Origin: Asticcacaulis endophyticus
GTDB lineage: Bacteria; Pseudomonadota; Alphaproteobacteria; Caulobacterales; Caulobacteraceae
DNA length: 64,000 nt
Reading direction: 5' to 3'
NCBI RefSeq assembly: GCF_014652575.1
Contig: NZ_BMZB01000002.1
Span: 124,001 to 188,000, forward strand
Below, one piece after another: positions 17,139 through 28,610 of this stretch (positions are counted from its first letter, which is position 1; every line of letters starts with the position of its first letter). A program made the position numbers and the translations under genes. The notes under the pieces were generated by a model. That model had not been told where the DNA came from. It was given only the letters and a program-made list of their open reading frames with translations, and searched no databases.

Positions 17139-18614
17139 ATGCGTTTATTTGGGTCTCGGGCGCAAGCCATGCTTGACGCGATTTCAAAATCGCAAGCCAC
17201 GATCGAATTTGCCCTGGACGGCACCATCGTCACGGCAAACGATCAATTTTTGAAAGCTATGGGATATAGTCTGGCCGAAATCGTCGGCCGACACCACAGC
17301 CTTTTCGTCGATCCGGCGTATAGCCAATCGGCGGCGTACCGCGAATTTTGGCAGGCGCTGGCCAAGGGTGAGTATCAGCGCGCTGAGTTCAGACGTTTCG
17401 GCAAGGGTGGACATGAGGTTTGGATACAGGGTGCCTACACCCCTGTCCTGGGAAGCAATGGAAAGCCGGAACGCATCGTAAAAGTGGCAACGGATATAAC
17501 GGAGCAAAAGCGTCAAACCGCCGATTTCGAGGGGCAAATTAATGCGATCAATCGCGCCCAGGCGGTTATCCAGTTCGACCTGGAGGGCAACGTCCTCGAT
17601 GCCAATGATAATTTCCTAAACGTTATGGGTTACAGCCGGGCTGAAATCGTTGGTAAGAAACATAGCCTGTTCGTCGATGCAGCCTATGCGGCAAGCGCTG
17701 AGTATCGCCAGTTCTGGGATACGCTGCGCAGCGGTCAGTTCCAGGCGGCGGAATACAAACGCTTAGGGAAGGCGGGGCGGGAGGTGTGGATTCAAGCCTC
17801 CTACAACCCGGTGTTCGATGCGAGTGGGCGCCTGGTCAAGGTGGTCAAGTTTGCTACAGACACGACGGCGCAGGTCCAGGAGCGACTGACCCGAGCCGCG
17901 ATTCAAAAGGGGATAGACGCCGACCTGAAAGAAGTAGCGCAGGGTATATCCGAAGCCAATGATCAGGCCCGCGATGCGGCCGCGGCGTCGATGGAGACCT
18001 CTGAGAGTGTTCAGTCGATCGCCGCCGGCGCCGAGGAGTTGGTTGCCTCTGTGATGGAGATCAGCCGCCACGTGAGTCATGCGATGCAAATCTCGTCGCA
18101 GGCTGTAGGTCAGGCCGGTGTAACGAACACGATCGTTGAAGGGCTCGCCGAGGCTACGGCGAAGATCGGCGCTGTCGTAGAACTCATTAGCACAATCGCC
18201 AGTCAAACAAATCTGTTGGCGCTGAACGCCACCATTGAAGCGGCGCGAGCCGGCGAGGCGGGTAAAGGCTTTGCCGTCGTGGCTTCGGAAGTCAAAAACT
18301 TGGCGACCCAGACCGCCAAAGCCACGAGTGAGATATCTGCTCAAATCCTTGCTGTGCAGGACTCTACGCGGGCGGCTGTCGACGCCATCTCAGAGATTAC
18401 GGGCACCATCACCGAGATTAGTGACATTTCGGGCAACATATCTGCGTCCATGGAGGAGCAGACGGCTGTCATCAACGATATCGCTGCCAGCATGCAAAAT
18501 GCCTCTCAGAAAGTCGATGCGATAACTCAGAATATCGCATCCATATCAGGGGCAACCTCACAAATCGATATGGCGGCTAAGAACGTCAGCGAGGCGTCTC
18601 GCAAGTTGGCTTAG
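17139..18614 (+). CDS. Soluble double-PAS methyl-accepting chemotaxis protein
   Basis: 491 residues with no membrane segment. Two tandem PAS domains (about residues 10-125 and 130-245) are clearly duplicated: each has an N-A/D-N-D-x-FL motif, GYSxAEIVG, HSLFVD, YRxFW and a GxEVWIQ segment with KVATDITEQ or KFATDTTAQ. Double-PAS receptors of this design often bind heme or flavin and sense oxygen or redox state, but no diagnostic ligand residue can be asserted. The signalling domain (about 265-490) includes [20 protein letters not shown]. It ends ASRKLA without a CheR-binding pentapeptide. Its upstream region carries TGTG-N10-CACA sites shared with dctA, suggesting co-regulation with carbon or energy status. 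Confidence 0.92.
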   Translation: MRLFGSRAQAMLDAISKSQATIEFALDGTIVTANDQFLKAMGYSLAEIVGRHHSLFVDPAYSQSAAYREFWQALAKGEYQRAEFRRFGKGGHEVWIQGAYTPVLGSNGKPERIVKVATDITEQKRQTADFEGQINAINRAQAVIQFDLEGNVLDANDNFLNVMGYSRAEIVGKKHSLFVDAAYAASAEYRQFWDTLRSGQFQAAEYKRLGKAGREVWIQASYNPVFDASGRLVKVVKFATDTTAQVQERLTRAAIQKGIDADLKEVAQGISEANDQARDAAAASMETSESVQSIAAGAEELVASVMEISRHVSHAMQISSQAVGQAGVTNTIVEGLAEATAKIGAVVELISTIASQTNLLALNATIEAARAGEAGKGFAVVASEVKNLATQTAKATSEISAQILAVQDSTRAAVDAISEITGTITEISDISGNISASMEEQTAVINDIAASMQNASQKVDAITQNIASISGATSQIDMAAKNVSEASRKLA

Positions 18615-19204
18615 GCTCCGGTTTGAGGTCCGTCGTCTATGGTCCGCGCTGCGGTTGAATTGCAGATAACGACGTAGACTGTCTTCCACCTGCCCCTCAT
18701 AGACAAGCCTGCGATCAGGTATGACACCAAAGTGGAGCGCCAGACCGGTCCCACTTAGCGACCGCTTTCCGTGACGGTCGATATGTGTGGTATCGCGTCG
18801 AGACGCTTCACCTGCGCCATCGATTTGTGCGTGACACCCGCCGTCGGCTATTCGCGCTTGCGCTTCTAAGTTTTACTCAAAGGCGTCACGTAGCTTTCAG
18901 CCGATATGGTCTAATCCAGCCTAACTTCAGCCCTGATGGATACAACACTGGTTGTGTGGAAATAAGCACATCCTAAGAAAAATCTGGCGTAATTCCACAC
19001 AAAAATACTTTGTTAAATGCTCTAATTTTTAGAATTATAAAAATAAAACAAATACTTAAATTTTATTTCCAGGCGGCTTGAACCGCAATATCCCCAGGGC
19101 GAATACTGAGGTCACGAGGTGCGCATCCATAAGAGCACTCGACAGAGGAAATGCGGCGCTGGCGGAAAGCCAACGTGACCGCCCACCGAACAGGAGGATA
19201 CAAT
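18615..19204. other. Intergenic region upstream of dctA
   Basis: 590 bp. The left part is GC-rich with no feature recognised. The right part, from 18940 on, is AT-rich and holds a TGTG-N10-CACA site (18953-18970) and an inverted TTTTGTGTGGAAT half-site (18992-19004 read on the minus strand). No -24/-12 sigma-54 promoter (GG-N10-GC with TGGC/TTGC context) was recognised upstream of dctA. A 63-codon frame at 18785 is not supported. Confidence 0.5.
18953..18970. promoter_or_regulatory. Predicted regulator site TGTG-N10-CACA (dctA upstream)
   Basis: TGTG TGGAAATAAG CACA, about 235 bp before dctA. It matches the two sites at 16477 and 16510 in arm sequence, spacing and much of the centre. Confidence 0.45.
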
Positions 19205-20575
19205 ATGGCGTACGTCTCAACGACGCCGACGTCTGATGGCGTCGCAAAAAAGGGCAAGTGGTACACCCACCTTTATGCGCAGGTGATCATTGCCATCACC
19301 ATTGGCGCTCTGATTGGCCATTTTTATCCGGCAACCGGTGAGGCGCTTAAGCCGCTGGGTGATGGCTTTATCAAGCTGGTCAAGATGATCATCTCTCCGG
19401 TCATCTTCCTGACGATCGTTACCGGCATCGCTGGCATGGGCAGCCTCAAGGGCGTCGGCAATGTGACGTGGAAGGCGTTTACCTACTTCTTCACCTTTTC
19501 AACCCTGGCCCTGATTGTCGGCCTGATCGTCGCCAATGTCGTGCAGCCCGGCCACGGGATGAATATCGACCCCAGCACCCTGCATAACGAGAAGGTCACA
19601 GAATACGCGGCCAAGGCGCATGAATCGACCATTACCGGCTTTTTGATGGGCATCATCCCGAATACCTTTGTTTCATCGTTCGTGGATGGCAATATCTTGC
19701 AGGTGCTGTTTGTCGCCATCCTGTTTGGTATTTCACTGATCCTGATCGGTGAAAAAGCCAAGCCCGTCGTCAATATCCTGGAGTCCGCCAGCCATGCCAT
19801 CTTCCGCATGGTGCACATCCTGATGAAGGCCGCCCCTATCGGCGCGTTCGGCGCCTTTGCCTTTACGATTGGTAAGTACGGCATTGCCTCGGTGGTGAAT
19901 CTGGCGGCTTTGGTGGGGACGTTTTATCTGACATCCGGTCTGTTCGTCGTGGTTATTCTGGGGGCGGTCGCCGCGTTTAACGGCTTCTCGATCTTCAAGT
20001 TGATCGCCTATCTCAAGGCCGAGTTGTTGCTGGTTTTAGGGACATCATCATCGGAATCGGCCCTGCCGAGCCTGATGGAAAAAATGGAAAAGGCCGGCTG
20101 TGCCCGTCCGGTCGTCGGTCTGGTGGTTCCCACCGGCTATTCATTTAACCTCGACGGCACCAATATCTATATGACCCTGGCCGCACTGTTTATCGCTCAG
20201 GCCACCAACACCCACCTCAGCCTGGGGGATCAGTTGATCCTTCTGTCGGTAGCCATGCTGTCGTCCAAGGGCGCTGCTGGTGTCACCGGTGCGGGCTTTA
20301 TTACTTTGGCCGCCACCTTGTCGGTTGTGCCATCGGTGCCGATTGCGGGTATGGCGATTATTCTGGGCGTTGACCGCTTCATGTCCGAGTGCCGGTCGAT
20401 AACCAACTTCATCGGCAACGCGGTCGCCACCGTCGTGGTCAGCCGCTGGGAAAAAGCCATCGACATGGATGCTTTTAATGCCGCCCTGGGTGGCAAACCC
20501 CTCATGATCGAGCCGGTAGGCGAGATCATTACGCTCTCGCCTGGCCTTCAGGCCGGTGAGAAAAGCGCGGACTAA
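19205..20575 (+). CDS. dctA: C4-dicarboxylate:cation symporter DctA
   Basis: 456 residues from the ATG at 19205, which has AGGAGG 7 nt upstream. This is an inner-membrane secondary transporter for succinate, fumarate and malate of the DAACS family. It starts with a short cytoplasmic tail, then [20 protein letters not shown]. Family signatures seen are [19 protein letters not shown], the serine-rich reentrant loop [12 protein letters not shown], the NxxGT-type cation/substrate motif [27 protein letters not shown] and [20 protein letters not shown] strong terminator follows. In alphaproteobacteria dctA is usually induced by DctB/DctD, which is present here at 30.7-33.8 kb rather than adjacent. 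Confidence 0.95.
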   Translation: MAYVSTTPTSDGVAKKGKWYTHLYAQVIIAITIGALIGHFYPATGEALKPLGDGFIKLVKMIISPVIFLTIVTGIAGMGSLKGVGNVTWKAFTYFFTFSTLALIVGLIVANVVQPGHGMNIDPSTLHNEKVTEYAAKAHESTITGFLMGIIPNTFVSSFVDGNILQVLFVAILFGISLILIGEKAKPVVNILESASHAIFRMVHILMKAAPIGAFGAFAFTIGKYGIASVVNLAALVGTFYLTSGLFVVVILGAVAAFNGFSIFKLIAYLKAELLLVLGTSSSESALPSLMEKMEKAGCARPVVGLVVPTGYSFNLDGTNIYMTLAALFIAQATNTHLSLGDQLILLSVAMLSSKGAAGVTGAGFITLAATLSVVPSVPIAGMAIILGVDRFMSECRSITNFIGNAVATVVVSRWEKAIDMDAFNAALGGKPLMIEPVGEIITLSPGLQAGEKSAD

Positions 20576-20601
20576 GTTTCGCGCATCCTCCCCGTTACCT
20601 C

Positions 20602-20646
20602 AGGCCCCACCGGTACCGCCATTCCGCGGTGGGGCCTCTTTTCTCA
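20602..20646 (+). terminator. Rho-independent terminator after dctA
   Basis: An 11-bp stem, AGGCCCCACCG (20602-20612) with CGGTGGGGCCT (20627-20637), with a 14-nt loop followed by CTTTTCTC. It lies 26 bp past the dctA stop and 33 bp before the next start codon. Confidence 0.85.
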
Positions 20647-20678
20647 CAATAACAATAATACCTGCAAGGAGTCGAACC

Positions 20679-21392
20679 ATGTCGAATTCAGTAATTCTGC
20701 GCGCCCTAATGACCTCTGCCGTTGTTGTTTCGGCTCTCAGCCTGACGCCATTCACCGCCATGGCTGAAACATCTAAGTTCAAATTTTCGGGCCAGATCAA
20801 TGCCTTATCCGACGGTATCTACCGCGGTGTCAGCCAGACCGAAGGCTTGCCCCAGTACACCGCAGGCGCTCAGGTCGCTTACGGCAAATTCTTCGCCGGC
20901 ACCTTGTTCAAAACCATGCGCGACCGGGCGACGGGCGTCGACAATCAAATTCAGTGGCTCGTTGGATACAAGACTAAGTTTAAGGGTACAGACATCACCG
21001 CGCGGGCCATTTACAAGCAATATAATGGCATCCGCGTCGGCACCGATAATGAGTTCATAGAGTACGAGATCAATGCGGCGCACAAGCTGGCTAAGAACAC
21101 GACCGGTCGGTTAACTCTGGCCTATAGCCCGGATAACTACGGGAAGGCCAAAGAGGCGACCTATGCTGAAATCGGTCTCGACCAGCAAATCACCCCGAAG
21201 TTTACGGTGATGGTCGCCAATGGGTTTCGTCACAACGAGAACAGCGTTGACTACACAAGCTACCTCGCCGGCGGTCGCTATGCGCTCACGAAAACCCTCA
21301 ATGCCAGCCTGACCTTTACCACGACGGATAAGGGCAAGTTCGCCGACAAGTACGATGACAGCGTGTTCATCACCTTGTCCCAGAAATTCTGA
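20679..21392 (+). CDS. TIGR02001-type outer-membrane protein
   Basis: 237 residues from the ATG at 20679 (AAGGAG 8 nt upstream). A Sec signal peptide is clear: an N-terminal hydrophobic stretch ending FTAMAETS, with cleavage likely after AMA. The mature part starts with FKFSGQINALSDGIYRGVSQT, the hallmark of the TIGR02001/Gcw_chp family, and continues as alternating beta strands ending in SQKF with a C-terminal phenylalanine as in beta-barrel proteins. The function is unproven; several family members lie beside transporters. Here it follows dctA after a terminator, which fits a porin for organic acids, though that is a guess. Confidence 0.8.
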   Translation: MSNSVILRALMTSAVVVSALSLTPFTAMAETSKFKFSGQINALSDGIYRGVSQTEGLPQYTAGAQVAYGKFFAGTLFKTMRDRATGVDNQIQWLVGYKTKFKGTDITARAIYKQYNGIRVGTDNEFIEYEINAAHKLAKNTTGRLTLAYSPDNYGKAKEATYAEIGLDQQITPKFTVMVANGFRHNENSVDYTSYLAGGRYALTKTLNASLTFTTTDKGKFADKYDDSVFITLSQKF

Positions 21393-21564
21393 GGGTAAGC
21401 GTTTAATTCGAAGCTGGGTTTAAGACGCCAGCAGAACGCAAGGGGCGGCGATATAGAGTTCGCCGATTGAACCAGAGTGGATGTCTTCAGCCGCATCTGG
21501 CCGCTCCTTAATTGTTAAGTTCGCAGGCCGTTCTGCGTTCATCACGCCATAATTGGAGTTTAGC

Positions 21565-23853
21565 GTGCCCGGTAAGAAGCAGACGTTCAGTGATGATGAA
21601 GCCCTTCACCTGCACCAGTATCCGCAGCCGGGTAAGATTGCGCTGTTGGCCACAAAGCCGATGGCCACCCAGCGTGATCTGGCGCTGGCCTATTCGCCGG
21701 GGGTGGCCGTGCCGGTGCGAAAGATCGCCGAAGATCCTGATGCGGCCTACGATCTTACCGCCAAAGGGAACATGGTGGCGGTGATATCCAATGGTACCGC
21801 TATTCTGGGTTTGGGTAATCTGGGGGCGCTGGCCTCAAAGCCGGTCATGGAAGGTAAGGCGGTGCTGTTTAAGCGCTTTGCCGATATCGACAGCTTTGAT
21901 ATTGAAGTCACGACCCAAGACCCTAATGAGTTCATCACGGTGGTCAAGAACATTACCCCGGCGTTTGGCGGGATCAATCTCGAAGACATCAAGAGCCCTG
22001 AGTGCTTCATTATTGAGAGCGCCCTTCAGGATCTGGCCGATATCCCGGTCTTCCACGATGACCAGCACGGCACGGCCATCATCGCCGCCGCCGGCCTGAT
22101 CAACGCGCTGGAAATTACCGGCAAGACAATGGAAGACGTCAAGGTCGTGCTCTGTGGTGCCGGCGCCGCGGGCCTGTCGTCGCTGTCGCTGATCAAGGCG
22201 CTGGGCGTCAAGCACGAGAACACCGCGGTCGTCGATATCCACGGCGTCGTCTACAAGGGCCGCACGGTCGATATGGACCAGTGGAAGTCGGTCCACGCCA
22301 CCGAAACCAAAAAGCGGACATTAGCCGAAGCGATGGTCGGCGCAGATATCTTCCTCGGCCTCTCAGCCAAGGGCGTGCTGACGCCGGATATGGTGGACAC
22401 CATGGCCGCCAACCCGATCATCTTCGCCATGGCCAATCCTGATCCGGAAATCACACCGGAAGACGTCGCCAAGGTGCGCACCGATGCCATCGTCGCCACC
22501 GGCCGTTCGGACTATCCCAACCAGGTGAACAACGTGCTGGGCTTCCCCTACATCTTCCGCGGCGCACTCGATGTCCGCGCCCGCCGCGTCAATCACGAAA
22601 TGAAGCTGGCCGCCGCCAAGGCGCTGGCCATGCTGGCGCGCGAGGATGTGCCCGATGAGGTGGCCGCCGCCTATCAGGGACGACATCTGACCTTCGGCCG
22701 CGACTACATCATCCCGTCGCCGTTCGATCCGCGCCTGATCTGGTATGTGCCGCCGTTCGTCGCACAGGCCGCCATGGATAGCGGCGTGGCGCGCCGACCG
22801 ATTGAGGACATGGAAGCCTACCGCAAGACGCTTGAGCAGCGTCTCGACCCCTCGGCCGGGTTTCTTCAGAACATTACCGCCGCTGTTCGATCACGTCCTG
22901 CCAAACGCATTGTATTTGCGGAAGGCGAAGATATCCGCGTCATCCGCGCCGCGCTTGCCTTCAAGGCACAGGGTTTAGGCATCCCCGTTTTGTGTGGTCG
23001 AGAGACGCTGATCGTCGAGAACATGCGCGCCGCTGGACTGGACCCAATCGATGCCAATATCGAGGTTATAAATGCCCGCCTGACCGACCGGCGTGAGGCT
23101 TACACGCAACTGTTGTACGCACGCTTGCAGCGCCGCGGCTATCTTAAACGGGACGTAGAGCGCCTTATTAATCTCGATCGCAATGCCTTCGCCGCAGCCA
23201 TGGTCATTTCAGGCCATGCGGATGGGATGGTAACAGGGGTTACGCGATCATTTGACCAGGCTTTCGCGGATGTGATGAGAGTTGTCGATCCGACGCCGGG
23301 CGGCCGTGCCATGGGGATGAGCATTGTGCTGGCCAGAGGCAAGACCGTGTTCATTGCTGACACCACGGTAGCCGAATTGCCATCGCCCGAGCAACTGGTC
23401 GACATTGCCATGCAAGCTGCGGCCACGGTACGCCATCTTGGCCATACCCCAAGGATAGCGTTTATGAGCTACACCACGTTTGGCAATCCGGGGGGAGAGC
23501 GCGGCGCGCGAGTAGCCGAGGCGGTGACCCTTTTGGAAACGCGCAACGTCGATTTTGAGTTCGAGGGTGAAATTCCGCCGGACGTGGCGCTGAACCCAGC
23601 GATCTGGGAGAACTATCCCTTCCAACGCCTGACGGCGCCAGCCAATGTGCTGATTATGCCGGCCATTCATTCGGCCTCAATCTCAACCAAACTTATTGAA
23701 GCGCTTGGAGGAGCGACCGTCGTGGGGCCGCTCTTGCTCGGCTTGTCCCAGCCGGTGCAAATCTGTCAGTTGGCCGACAATGTGTCCAAGATTCTGACCA
23801 TGGCGACGTTTGCCGCCTATGACGTGAAGGTCTCGGTCGTGGGTAAAGATTGA
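21565..23853 (+). CDS. maeB: NADP-dependent malic enzyme with phosphotransacetylase-like C-terminus
   Basis: About 762 residues. The GTG at 21565 is chosen because GGAG lies 6 nt upstream; a TTG four codons earlier is weaker. Oxidatively decarboxylates malate to pyruvate with NADP+. Residues about 20-420 are the malic enzyme: [49 protein letters not shown], the nucleotide loop [12 protein letters not shown] and [12 protein letters not shown]. Residues about 430-760 match phosphate acetyl/butyryltransferase ([32 protein letters not shown]-like region), usually regulatory and not catalytic in MaeB. Its place near dctA fits growth on C4-dicarboxylates. Confidence 0.94.
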   Translation: MPGKKQTFSDDEALHLHQYPQPGKIALLATKPMATQRDLALAYSPGVAVPVRKIAEDPDAAYDLTAKGNMVAVISNGTAILGLGNLGALASKPVMEGKAVLFKRFADIDSFDIEVTTQDPNEFITVVKNITPAFGGINLEDIKSPECFIIESALQDLADIPVFHDDQHGTAIIAAAGLINALEITGKTMEDVKVVLCGAGAAGLSSLSLIKALGVKHENTAVVDIHGVVYKGRTVDMDQWKSVHATETKKRTLAEAMVGADIFLGLSAKGVLTPDMVDTMAANPIIFAMANPDPEITPEDVAKVRTDAIVATGRSDYPNQVNNVLGFPYIFRGALDVRARRVNHEMKLAAAKALAMLAREDVPDEVAAAYQGRHLTFGRDYIIPSPFDPRLIWYVPPFVAQAAMDSGVARRPIEDMEAYRKTLEQRLDPSAGFLQNITAAVRSRPAKRIVFAEGEDIRVIRAALAFKAQGLGIPVLCGRETLIVENMRAAGLDPIDANIEVINARLTDRREAYTQLLYARLQRRGYLKRDVERLINLDRNAFAAAMVISGHADGMVTGVTRSFDQAFADVMRVVDPTPGGRAMGMSIVLARGKTVFIADTTVAELPSPEQLVDIAMQAAATVRHLGHTPRIAFMSYTTFGNPGGERGARVAEAVTLLETRNVDFEFEGEIPPDVALNPAIWENYPFQRLTAPANVLIMPAIHSASISTKLIEALGGATVVGPLLLGLSQPVQICQLADNVSKILTMATFAAYDVKVSVVGKD

Positions 23854-24075
23854 TTGGGGGGTAAGCGGCAACCCGGCGCCGACCTGGGTGCTGGGCGATT
23901 GCCGGGAACTCAGTTTACGCTACTGGTCGTTAAGTATCCCTCTATACTTACATTGTGCGCAGGCAGTAGCTATATCTGTCAGAGGAGAAAGAAGTTAAGA
24001 CGCCAAAGTCTCAATGGGACGATTCAAAATATGCTCAAGCTTAAGGTTAAATATAACAACAAACGCACATAGAGT

Positions 24076-25107
24076 ATGTTAAATATGGACCACGGTATAA
24101 ACTTTGACAGCATGTTACCGTTATCATGGGTTGCTTCCGGTAGTGACCTCAAAGGTCTGGCAGATGTGCTCAGACTGGAGCCAAGTTTACGCCCAGAATG
24201 CCTTGATCCGTCCTGCCCTTTTAACTGGAAGATGAACCTGACACACCTTGAGGCCAGCAAGTTTGGCGAAAGCGTGTCTCTGTCTGTCATTCATCTGGAG
24301 TGCGACAGTAGCTGGGAGGTCAAGTGCCAGAGCTTGGGAAGTGACATCATCATGACCTTGCCGCTTCAGGGTCGCATTGCCTACACTTTTGCCGACGGGG
24401 TGGAGGAAACGAGACCGGGGCAGGTGATGATCTACCCGTATGGCGACATGCTGCGCCTTAGATGCATAGCGGAAGATGGGGTTTATCGGACCATCAGTCT
24501 CAGGATCAGCCGGAACAAGGTTCAACGCGTGATAACGCGTCGGACGGGGCGTTTCAACCAGGCCAAATTTGATATTCGTCGCCTGGTCCGTGACGGATCG
24601 CACAGTCTCTCGGTTGTCGGCCGGCTGATGGCGATGATCACCGAGCCTGTCTTCGCGGCGAACTTGCGCACGGTGTCTGAAGACGCTCGCTATGCTATGA
24701 TTAATACGGTGGCGCAAGTTATGGTCGATGTCATCCATAGTGAAGAGCGGTACGGAGACGACAAGGCCGATGCGATTCCACTCTATGTGACCAAGGCGCT
24801 CACATTTATTCAGAAAAACCTGAAAACCCGAACTTCTGTCCATGAGGTTGCCAGCCATTGTGCTGTCAGTGTCCGAAAACTGGAACGAGGGTTTCGGGAT
24901 AATCTGGGTGTGTCGCCCACCGAATACAGCAAAAATGTCCGGCTTGAACACATTCGGATGATCCTGAAGCGCGGTGCCTCCGGTCGCTCGATCTCGACGA
25001 TTGCCGCTGAATTTGGCTTTTCGAACCGTACCCGTTTTCTGCGCGATTATCTGACCAAGTTTGGGGAGGCGCCGAAGGATACACGCACCTCCGAGGGGGG
25101 AACCTAA
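24076..25107 (+). CDS. AraC-family transcriptional regulator
   Basis: 343 residues. The N-terminal part (to about 220) has the AraC-binding-like pattern of the AraC_binding_2 family (SLSVIHLECDSSWEVKCQ, ADGVEETRPGQVMIYPYGD). The C-terminal AraC/XylS helix-turn-helix pair lies at about 245-340 (VHEVASHCAVSVRKLERGF, GVSPTEYSKNVRLEHIRMIL, ISTIAAEFGFSNRTRFLRDY). A second ATG three codons in is possible. The gene stands alone downstream of maeB with no shared operon, so its effector and targets are unknown. Confidence 0.9.
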   Translation: MLNMDHGINFDSMLPLSWVASGSDLKGLADVLRLEPSLRPECLDPSCPFNWKMNLTHLEASKFGESVSLSVIHLECDSSWEVKCQSLGSDIIMTLPLQGRIAYTFADGVEETRPGQVMIYPYGDMLRLRCIAEDGVYRTISLRISRNKVQRVITRRTGRFNQAKFDIRRLVRDGSHSLSVVGRLMAMITEPVFAANLRTVSEDARYAMINTVAQVMVDVIHSEERYGDDKADAIPLYVTKALTFIQKNLKTRTSVHEVASHCAVSVRKLERGFRDNLGVSPTEYSKNVRLEHIRMILKRGASGRSISTIAAEFGFSNRTRFLRDYLTKFGEAPKDTRTSEGGT

Positions 25108-25528
25108 TCCGGCTGGCCTTCGGTCTAAACCCTAGAGTAGTTGTCGCACACGGATGGGTTTATTTAATATGGTACATCAGGCGGCAACGGACCGTATTTT
25201 GTAACACTATCGCCATTCTTTTGATTGGGACGTCCTGATGCGTAGTGTATTGGCCCCGCCTGTTCTAACATTGTTATCAACAAATGAAGCGGTACTAGCA
25301 AGTGACGTTTCATTGCGGGTTGTAGAGTACACGATGACCTCCAGCGCGAGCCGCATTTGCGGCTGCAAGATGTGTGGAAGTATGCGTGACGTATGGGTCT
25401 GCGAAGGGATTTTGGTCCTCTGGGCGCTCACCGCCTCTGACCATGAATACTAGGTCCCCGAGCCCACACACCAACCATCAATCGAGACGCACCTGCCAGA
25501 TATAGGTAAAGAGCAGCAGGCGACGACT
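25108..25528. other. Intergenic region, nothing recognised
   Basis: 421 bp between the AraC regulator and the PAS-HTH gene. Overlapping short frames on both strands (25238-25453 plus, 25207-25431 minus) have no ribosome site and no family resemblance. No hairpin or repeat stands out. Confidence 0.4.
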
Positions 25529-26632
25529 ATGAGAGTGACGTACGGAACTAAACTATCCTCGGTCCATATTATTGCGATTATGGAACATCTCGGCAAACTC
25601 GGGCGGATGGAAGTTCCGGTCGGTCCCAGTGTTGACCCTGTGACTTTTTCTCGCGGATTTCGCCAACTCTTTGACTTGAATGACCAGGAACCAGCGAGGC
25701 TGGATAGCGTGGCACGCGCTATTCATGCCTTGGATCGTAGCCTCTTTGTTGAGGACATGGGCGTTATTCGGCAGGGACATGAGCCACCGCCGCGTATCTA
25801 TCGGCTGTCCCCCAGCTTTATGACAGCGCGTTACGTCGCGTTCGTGTTCATGCCCCTGCACGACGAACATGGTGAGGTAAAGAAATTTTTCGGCCTGGCC
25901 CGCGACGTCAGCGTTGAGGAAGTTCGGGCGCGACATAAGAGTCAGAATGCCCGCCGTATCAGCGTGATGATGGACTATTTCGGGGCTGAGTGTGTCTGGA
26001 GCGCTGACAAGGGCGGGCAATTGTTTGAACATTTCACATCAGGGCACCTGGACGGCGTCTTGCCAACCTTTGATATGCTACTACCCGACTCAATTCATCC
26101 CGACGACCGGGATCTGGCAATGACGGAAATAGCTGGGGCTATGGCAACCGGCGATGCGTTTTCAGTACCCTTGCGCATCTATGGATCGGACGGTGTCGCG
26201 AGAAAATACGTCAAGAGAGGCTTTCCTCTGTTTGAGCAAGGGCGCCTGGTTGAGTGGTGGGGCGTTATCATGGCGGATCGGGCGCCTGTGGATTTATCGT
26301 CAGCCGAACTGGAGCATGCGATCAGGCTCGCAACGGGGGCTACGATAAGATCCTTATGCGGTCTCCAAGGCTGGACACACGAGGAACTTGCCCAGATGAC
26401 CGGCATCTCCAGAACGACAATATATCGCATGGTGACCGCCCCCGATATCTTGCTTGGCCAGTTTAAGCACAAGACGGTCGAGGCTGTATTGCAGATCTTC
26501 GCCTGCCATGGTGTTCGGTTTTTCATTGATCCACAGGGTTTGCTGGCCCATTCCTGTAGCCTTCGGGGCGGGGGTGCGGAAGGCTTCGGGACGGACGCGC
26601 GTGATGCAGAGTCTGACGAAGACCTAGGGTAA
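25529..26632 (+). CDS. PAS-fold regulator with C-terminal helix-turn-helix
   Basis: 367 residues. Two PAS-like sensor regions can be seen: about 45-135 (VDPVTFSRGFRQLFDL, ending FFGLARDVSVEEV) and about 145-245 (CVWSADKGGQLFEHFTSG, IHPDDRDLAMTEI, ending WWGVIMADR). Residues about 262-335 carry an XRE-like helix-turn-helix (GWTHEELAQMTGISRTTIY) with a following LQIFACHGVRFF segment typical of short XRE domains. No kinase or output enzyme is present, so it is probably a one-component transcription factor. It has no operon partner; ligand and targets are unknown. Confidence 0.75.
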   Translation: MRVTYGTKLSSVHIIAIMEHLGKLGRMEVPVGPSVDPVTFSRGFRQLFDLNDQEPARLDSVARAIHALDRSLFVEDMGVIRQGHEPPPRIYRLSPSFMTARYVAFVFMPLHDEHGEVKKFFGLARDVSVEEVRARHKSQNARRISVMMDYFGAECVWSADKGGQLFEHFTSGHLDGVLPTFDMLLPDSIHPDDRDLAMTEIAGAMATGDAFSVPLRIYGSDGVARKYVKRGFPLFEQGRLVEWWGVIMADRAPVDLSSAELEHAIRLATGATIRSLCGLQGWTHEELAQMTGISRTTIYRMVTAPDILLGQFKHKTVEAVLQIFACHGVRFFIDPQGLLAHSCSLRGGGAEGFGTDARDAESDEDLG

Positions 26633-26903
26633 GTTTCAGTGACGCAATGAAACGCAAGGCAATGTAAATGACTAGAATCGCTATTTGCGCACTAAGGAAT
26701 ACCGGTCGGCCAAATGAAGCACGGTGTTCGAAATTGTAAGACTAATAGCCTGGCCTTGGCGTGTTTTGGGTCAATTTTAGCGGTATTCTGAGGCCGGATA
26801 GCGCCAAAGTCCTGAAAATTTTAAGTCAGGAGATACATCCTTCATTCACCATAACGGCACGGGCAAGGGTTTGCTCTCACGTGTATAGTTTTGGGAGAAT
26901 AGA

Positions 26904-28610
26904 ATGAACTTCAACAACATTAAAATGCAGATGAAGCTGTTAATTCTGGTGGGCGTAACAAGCGTGATCACTGCGTTTATAGCCTTTTTCGGCGTCACCA
27001 ACTTTAACCACTTGGCGGATACACTTGTTGAGGTCGATCAGGTCGGGTCAACGGCTGCGGTCGGCGCACGTATGACGCAAGACGTCATCATGTCTAACAG
27101 ATCTGAGTACCGAATTGCCGCGAGCCCGACGGACGAAACTATTCGCGAGGCGCAGGCTATAAATGATGAAGCCAGTAAGCGTTTTCTTGAGCGTGTCGAG
27201 CAAACCTCGAAGGTAGCCAACGACGATGAGAAGGCGCTGTTGGCTAAGGCAAAGCAGGCCTACACCGACTATGCGGCGGGTCTGCAAGATGTGTATGCTG
27301 TGGCGCATGATGTTAAAAATACCGCACACCTCGACGGCGAACAGCAGCGCCTATATCAGGCCGTCACCGCAAATCGCGACCGAGCCAATAAGCTGACTGA
27401 GGCGGTTAAGGCCTATGGGCAGGCGATCGATAAACGCGGCACGGAGACGGCGCAAAAGGCTGTGGCAGACAGTAAAAAAATCAGCATGATCATGGTTAGC
27501 GTCGCGGTGGGCGGGGTTTTGGCCGGTCTGATCGTTGGCTGGTTGATGGCGACCTTTGGCATTGCCAAACCCCTGGCGCGCTCCGTGGACCAACTGCGCG
27601 GATTGGCCGACGGACGCCTTGATGTAGAGGTCACGGGCGCGGACCGTCACGACGAATGCGGTGATATTGCCAAGGGACTGGCGATCTTTAAGGAGAATGC
27701 CCTTAAGGCACGTGAACTGGAAGCCACAGCGATCGAGTTGAAGCAGCGCGCTGAAGCCGAGCGCCGCCAGGGCATGCTGGATCTGGCCAACGATTTTGAA
27801 AAGTCGGTCGGCGGGATTGTGACCATGGTCTCGGGAGCGGCAACAGAGTTGCAGGCCGCGGCGCAACAACTCACCAGTACGGCACAAGAGGCGTCGGCCC
27901 AATCGATGGCGGTCTCCGCGGCAGCGGAAGAGGCAGGCGCCAATGTGGCTTCGGTGGCGGCCTCTACGGAAGAAATGGGCGCTTCCGTCTCGGAGATTGG
28001 GCGTCAGGTAGAGACGTCGGCGCAAATCTCGCAGACCGCGATGGCTGAAGCGGCTGAAGCCGGTCGGATTGTCGAGGAGTTGACCGAGGCGGCAGAGAGT
28101 ATTGGCGGTTTTGTTGATATGATCTCGGGTCTAGCCAGTCAGACAAACCTCCTGGCCCTGAACGCAACCATTGAATCGGCGCGGGCTGGTGAAGCGGGCA
28201 AGGGCTTTGCGGTGGTGGCGTCGGAAGTGAAGGCGCTGGCGGGTCAAACAGCCAAAGCAACGACCGAGATATCGGAGAAAATCGCGCAGATCCAGGCGGC
28301 AACGGCCCGCGCTCTGACCGCGATGCAAAATATTGGAAGCACTATCAATAACATCAATAGCACCTCCACAGCGATCGCGTCGGCGGTTGAGCAGCAGAGT
28401 TCGGCAACGCAGGAAATCGTTCACGCGGTCAACCAGGCCTCGATCGGTACAACCGAAGTAACGGCGAACATCACCGGCGTGGCCGACGCGGCCGAGCAAA
28501 CCGGAAGCGCTGCGGCTCAGGTGCTTTCGTCATCCGGCGAACTGGCTGAGCAGGCGGCACGCCTGCACCATGAAATGGATCAGTTCCTGGCCAATGTCAG
28601 GGCTGCGTAA
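26904..28610 (+). CDS. Methyl-accepting chemotaxis protein (transmembrane)
   Basis: 568 residues from the ATG at 26904 (GGGAG upstream). Membrane segment 1 is near residues 12-30 ([20 protein letters not shown]), then a helical periplasmic sensor, membrane segment 2 near 193-212 ([19 protein letters not shown]) and a HAMP domain ([19 protein letters not shown]). The signalling domain has the tip [20 protein letters not shown]. It is closely related to the receptor at 14449 in the cytoplasmic half and the final FLANVRAA, but the periplasmic sensor differs, so the ligands probably differ. Its stop overlaps the start of a small downstream gene. Confidence 0.93.
   Translation: MNFNNIKMQMKLLILVGVTSVITAFIAFFGVTNFNHLADTLVEVDQVGSTAAVGARMTQDVIMSNRSEYRIAASPTDETIREAQAINDEASKRFLERVEQTSKVANDDEKALLAKAKQAYTDYAAGLQDVYAVAHDVKNTAHLDGEQQRLYQAVTANRDRANKLTEAVKAYGQAIDKRGTETAQKAVADSKKISMIMVSVAVGGVLAGLIVGWLMATFGIAKPLARSVDQLRGLADGRLDVEVTGADRHDECGDIAKGLAIFKENALKARELEATAIELKQRAEAERRQGMLDLANDFEKSVGGIVTMVSGAATELQAAAQQLTSTAQEASAQSMAVSAAAEEAGANVASVAASTEEMGASVSEIGRQVETSAQISQTAMAEAAEAGRIVEELTEAAESIGGFVDMISGLASQTNLLALNATIESARAGEAGKGFAVVASEVKALAGQTAKATTEISEKIAQIQAATARALTAMQNIGSTINNINSTSTAIASAVEQQSSATQEIVHAVNQASIGTTEVTANITGVADAAEQTGSAAAQVLSSSGELAEQAARLHHEMDQFLANVRAA

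Noticed and set aside
16477-18970. CRP or FNR sites
   Set aside because: TGTG and CACA arms are 10 bp apart here, not 8 as in the CRP/FNR consensus, so the regulator is left unnamed.
25238-25453. A 71-codon plus-strand frame
   Set aside because: No ribosome site or family features, and an overlapping frame of similar length on the other strand.
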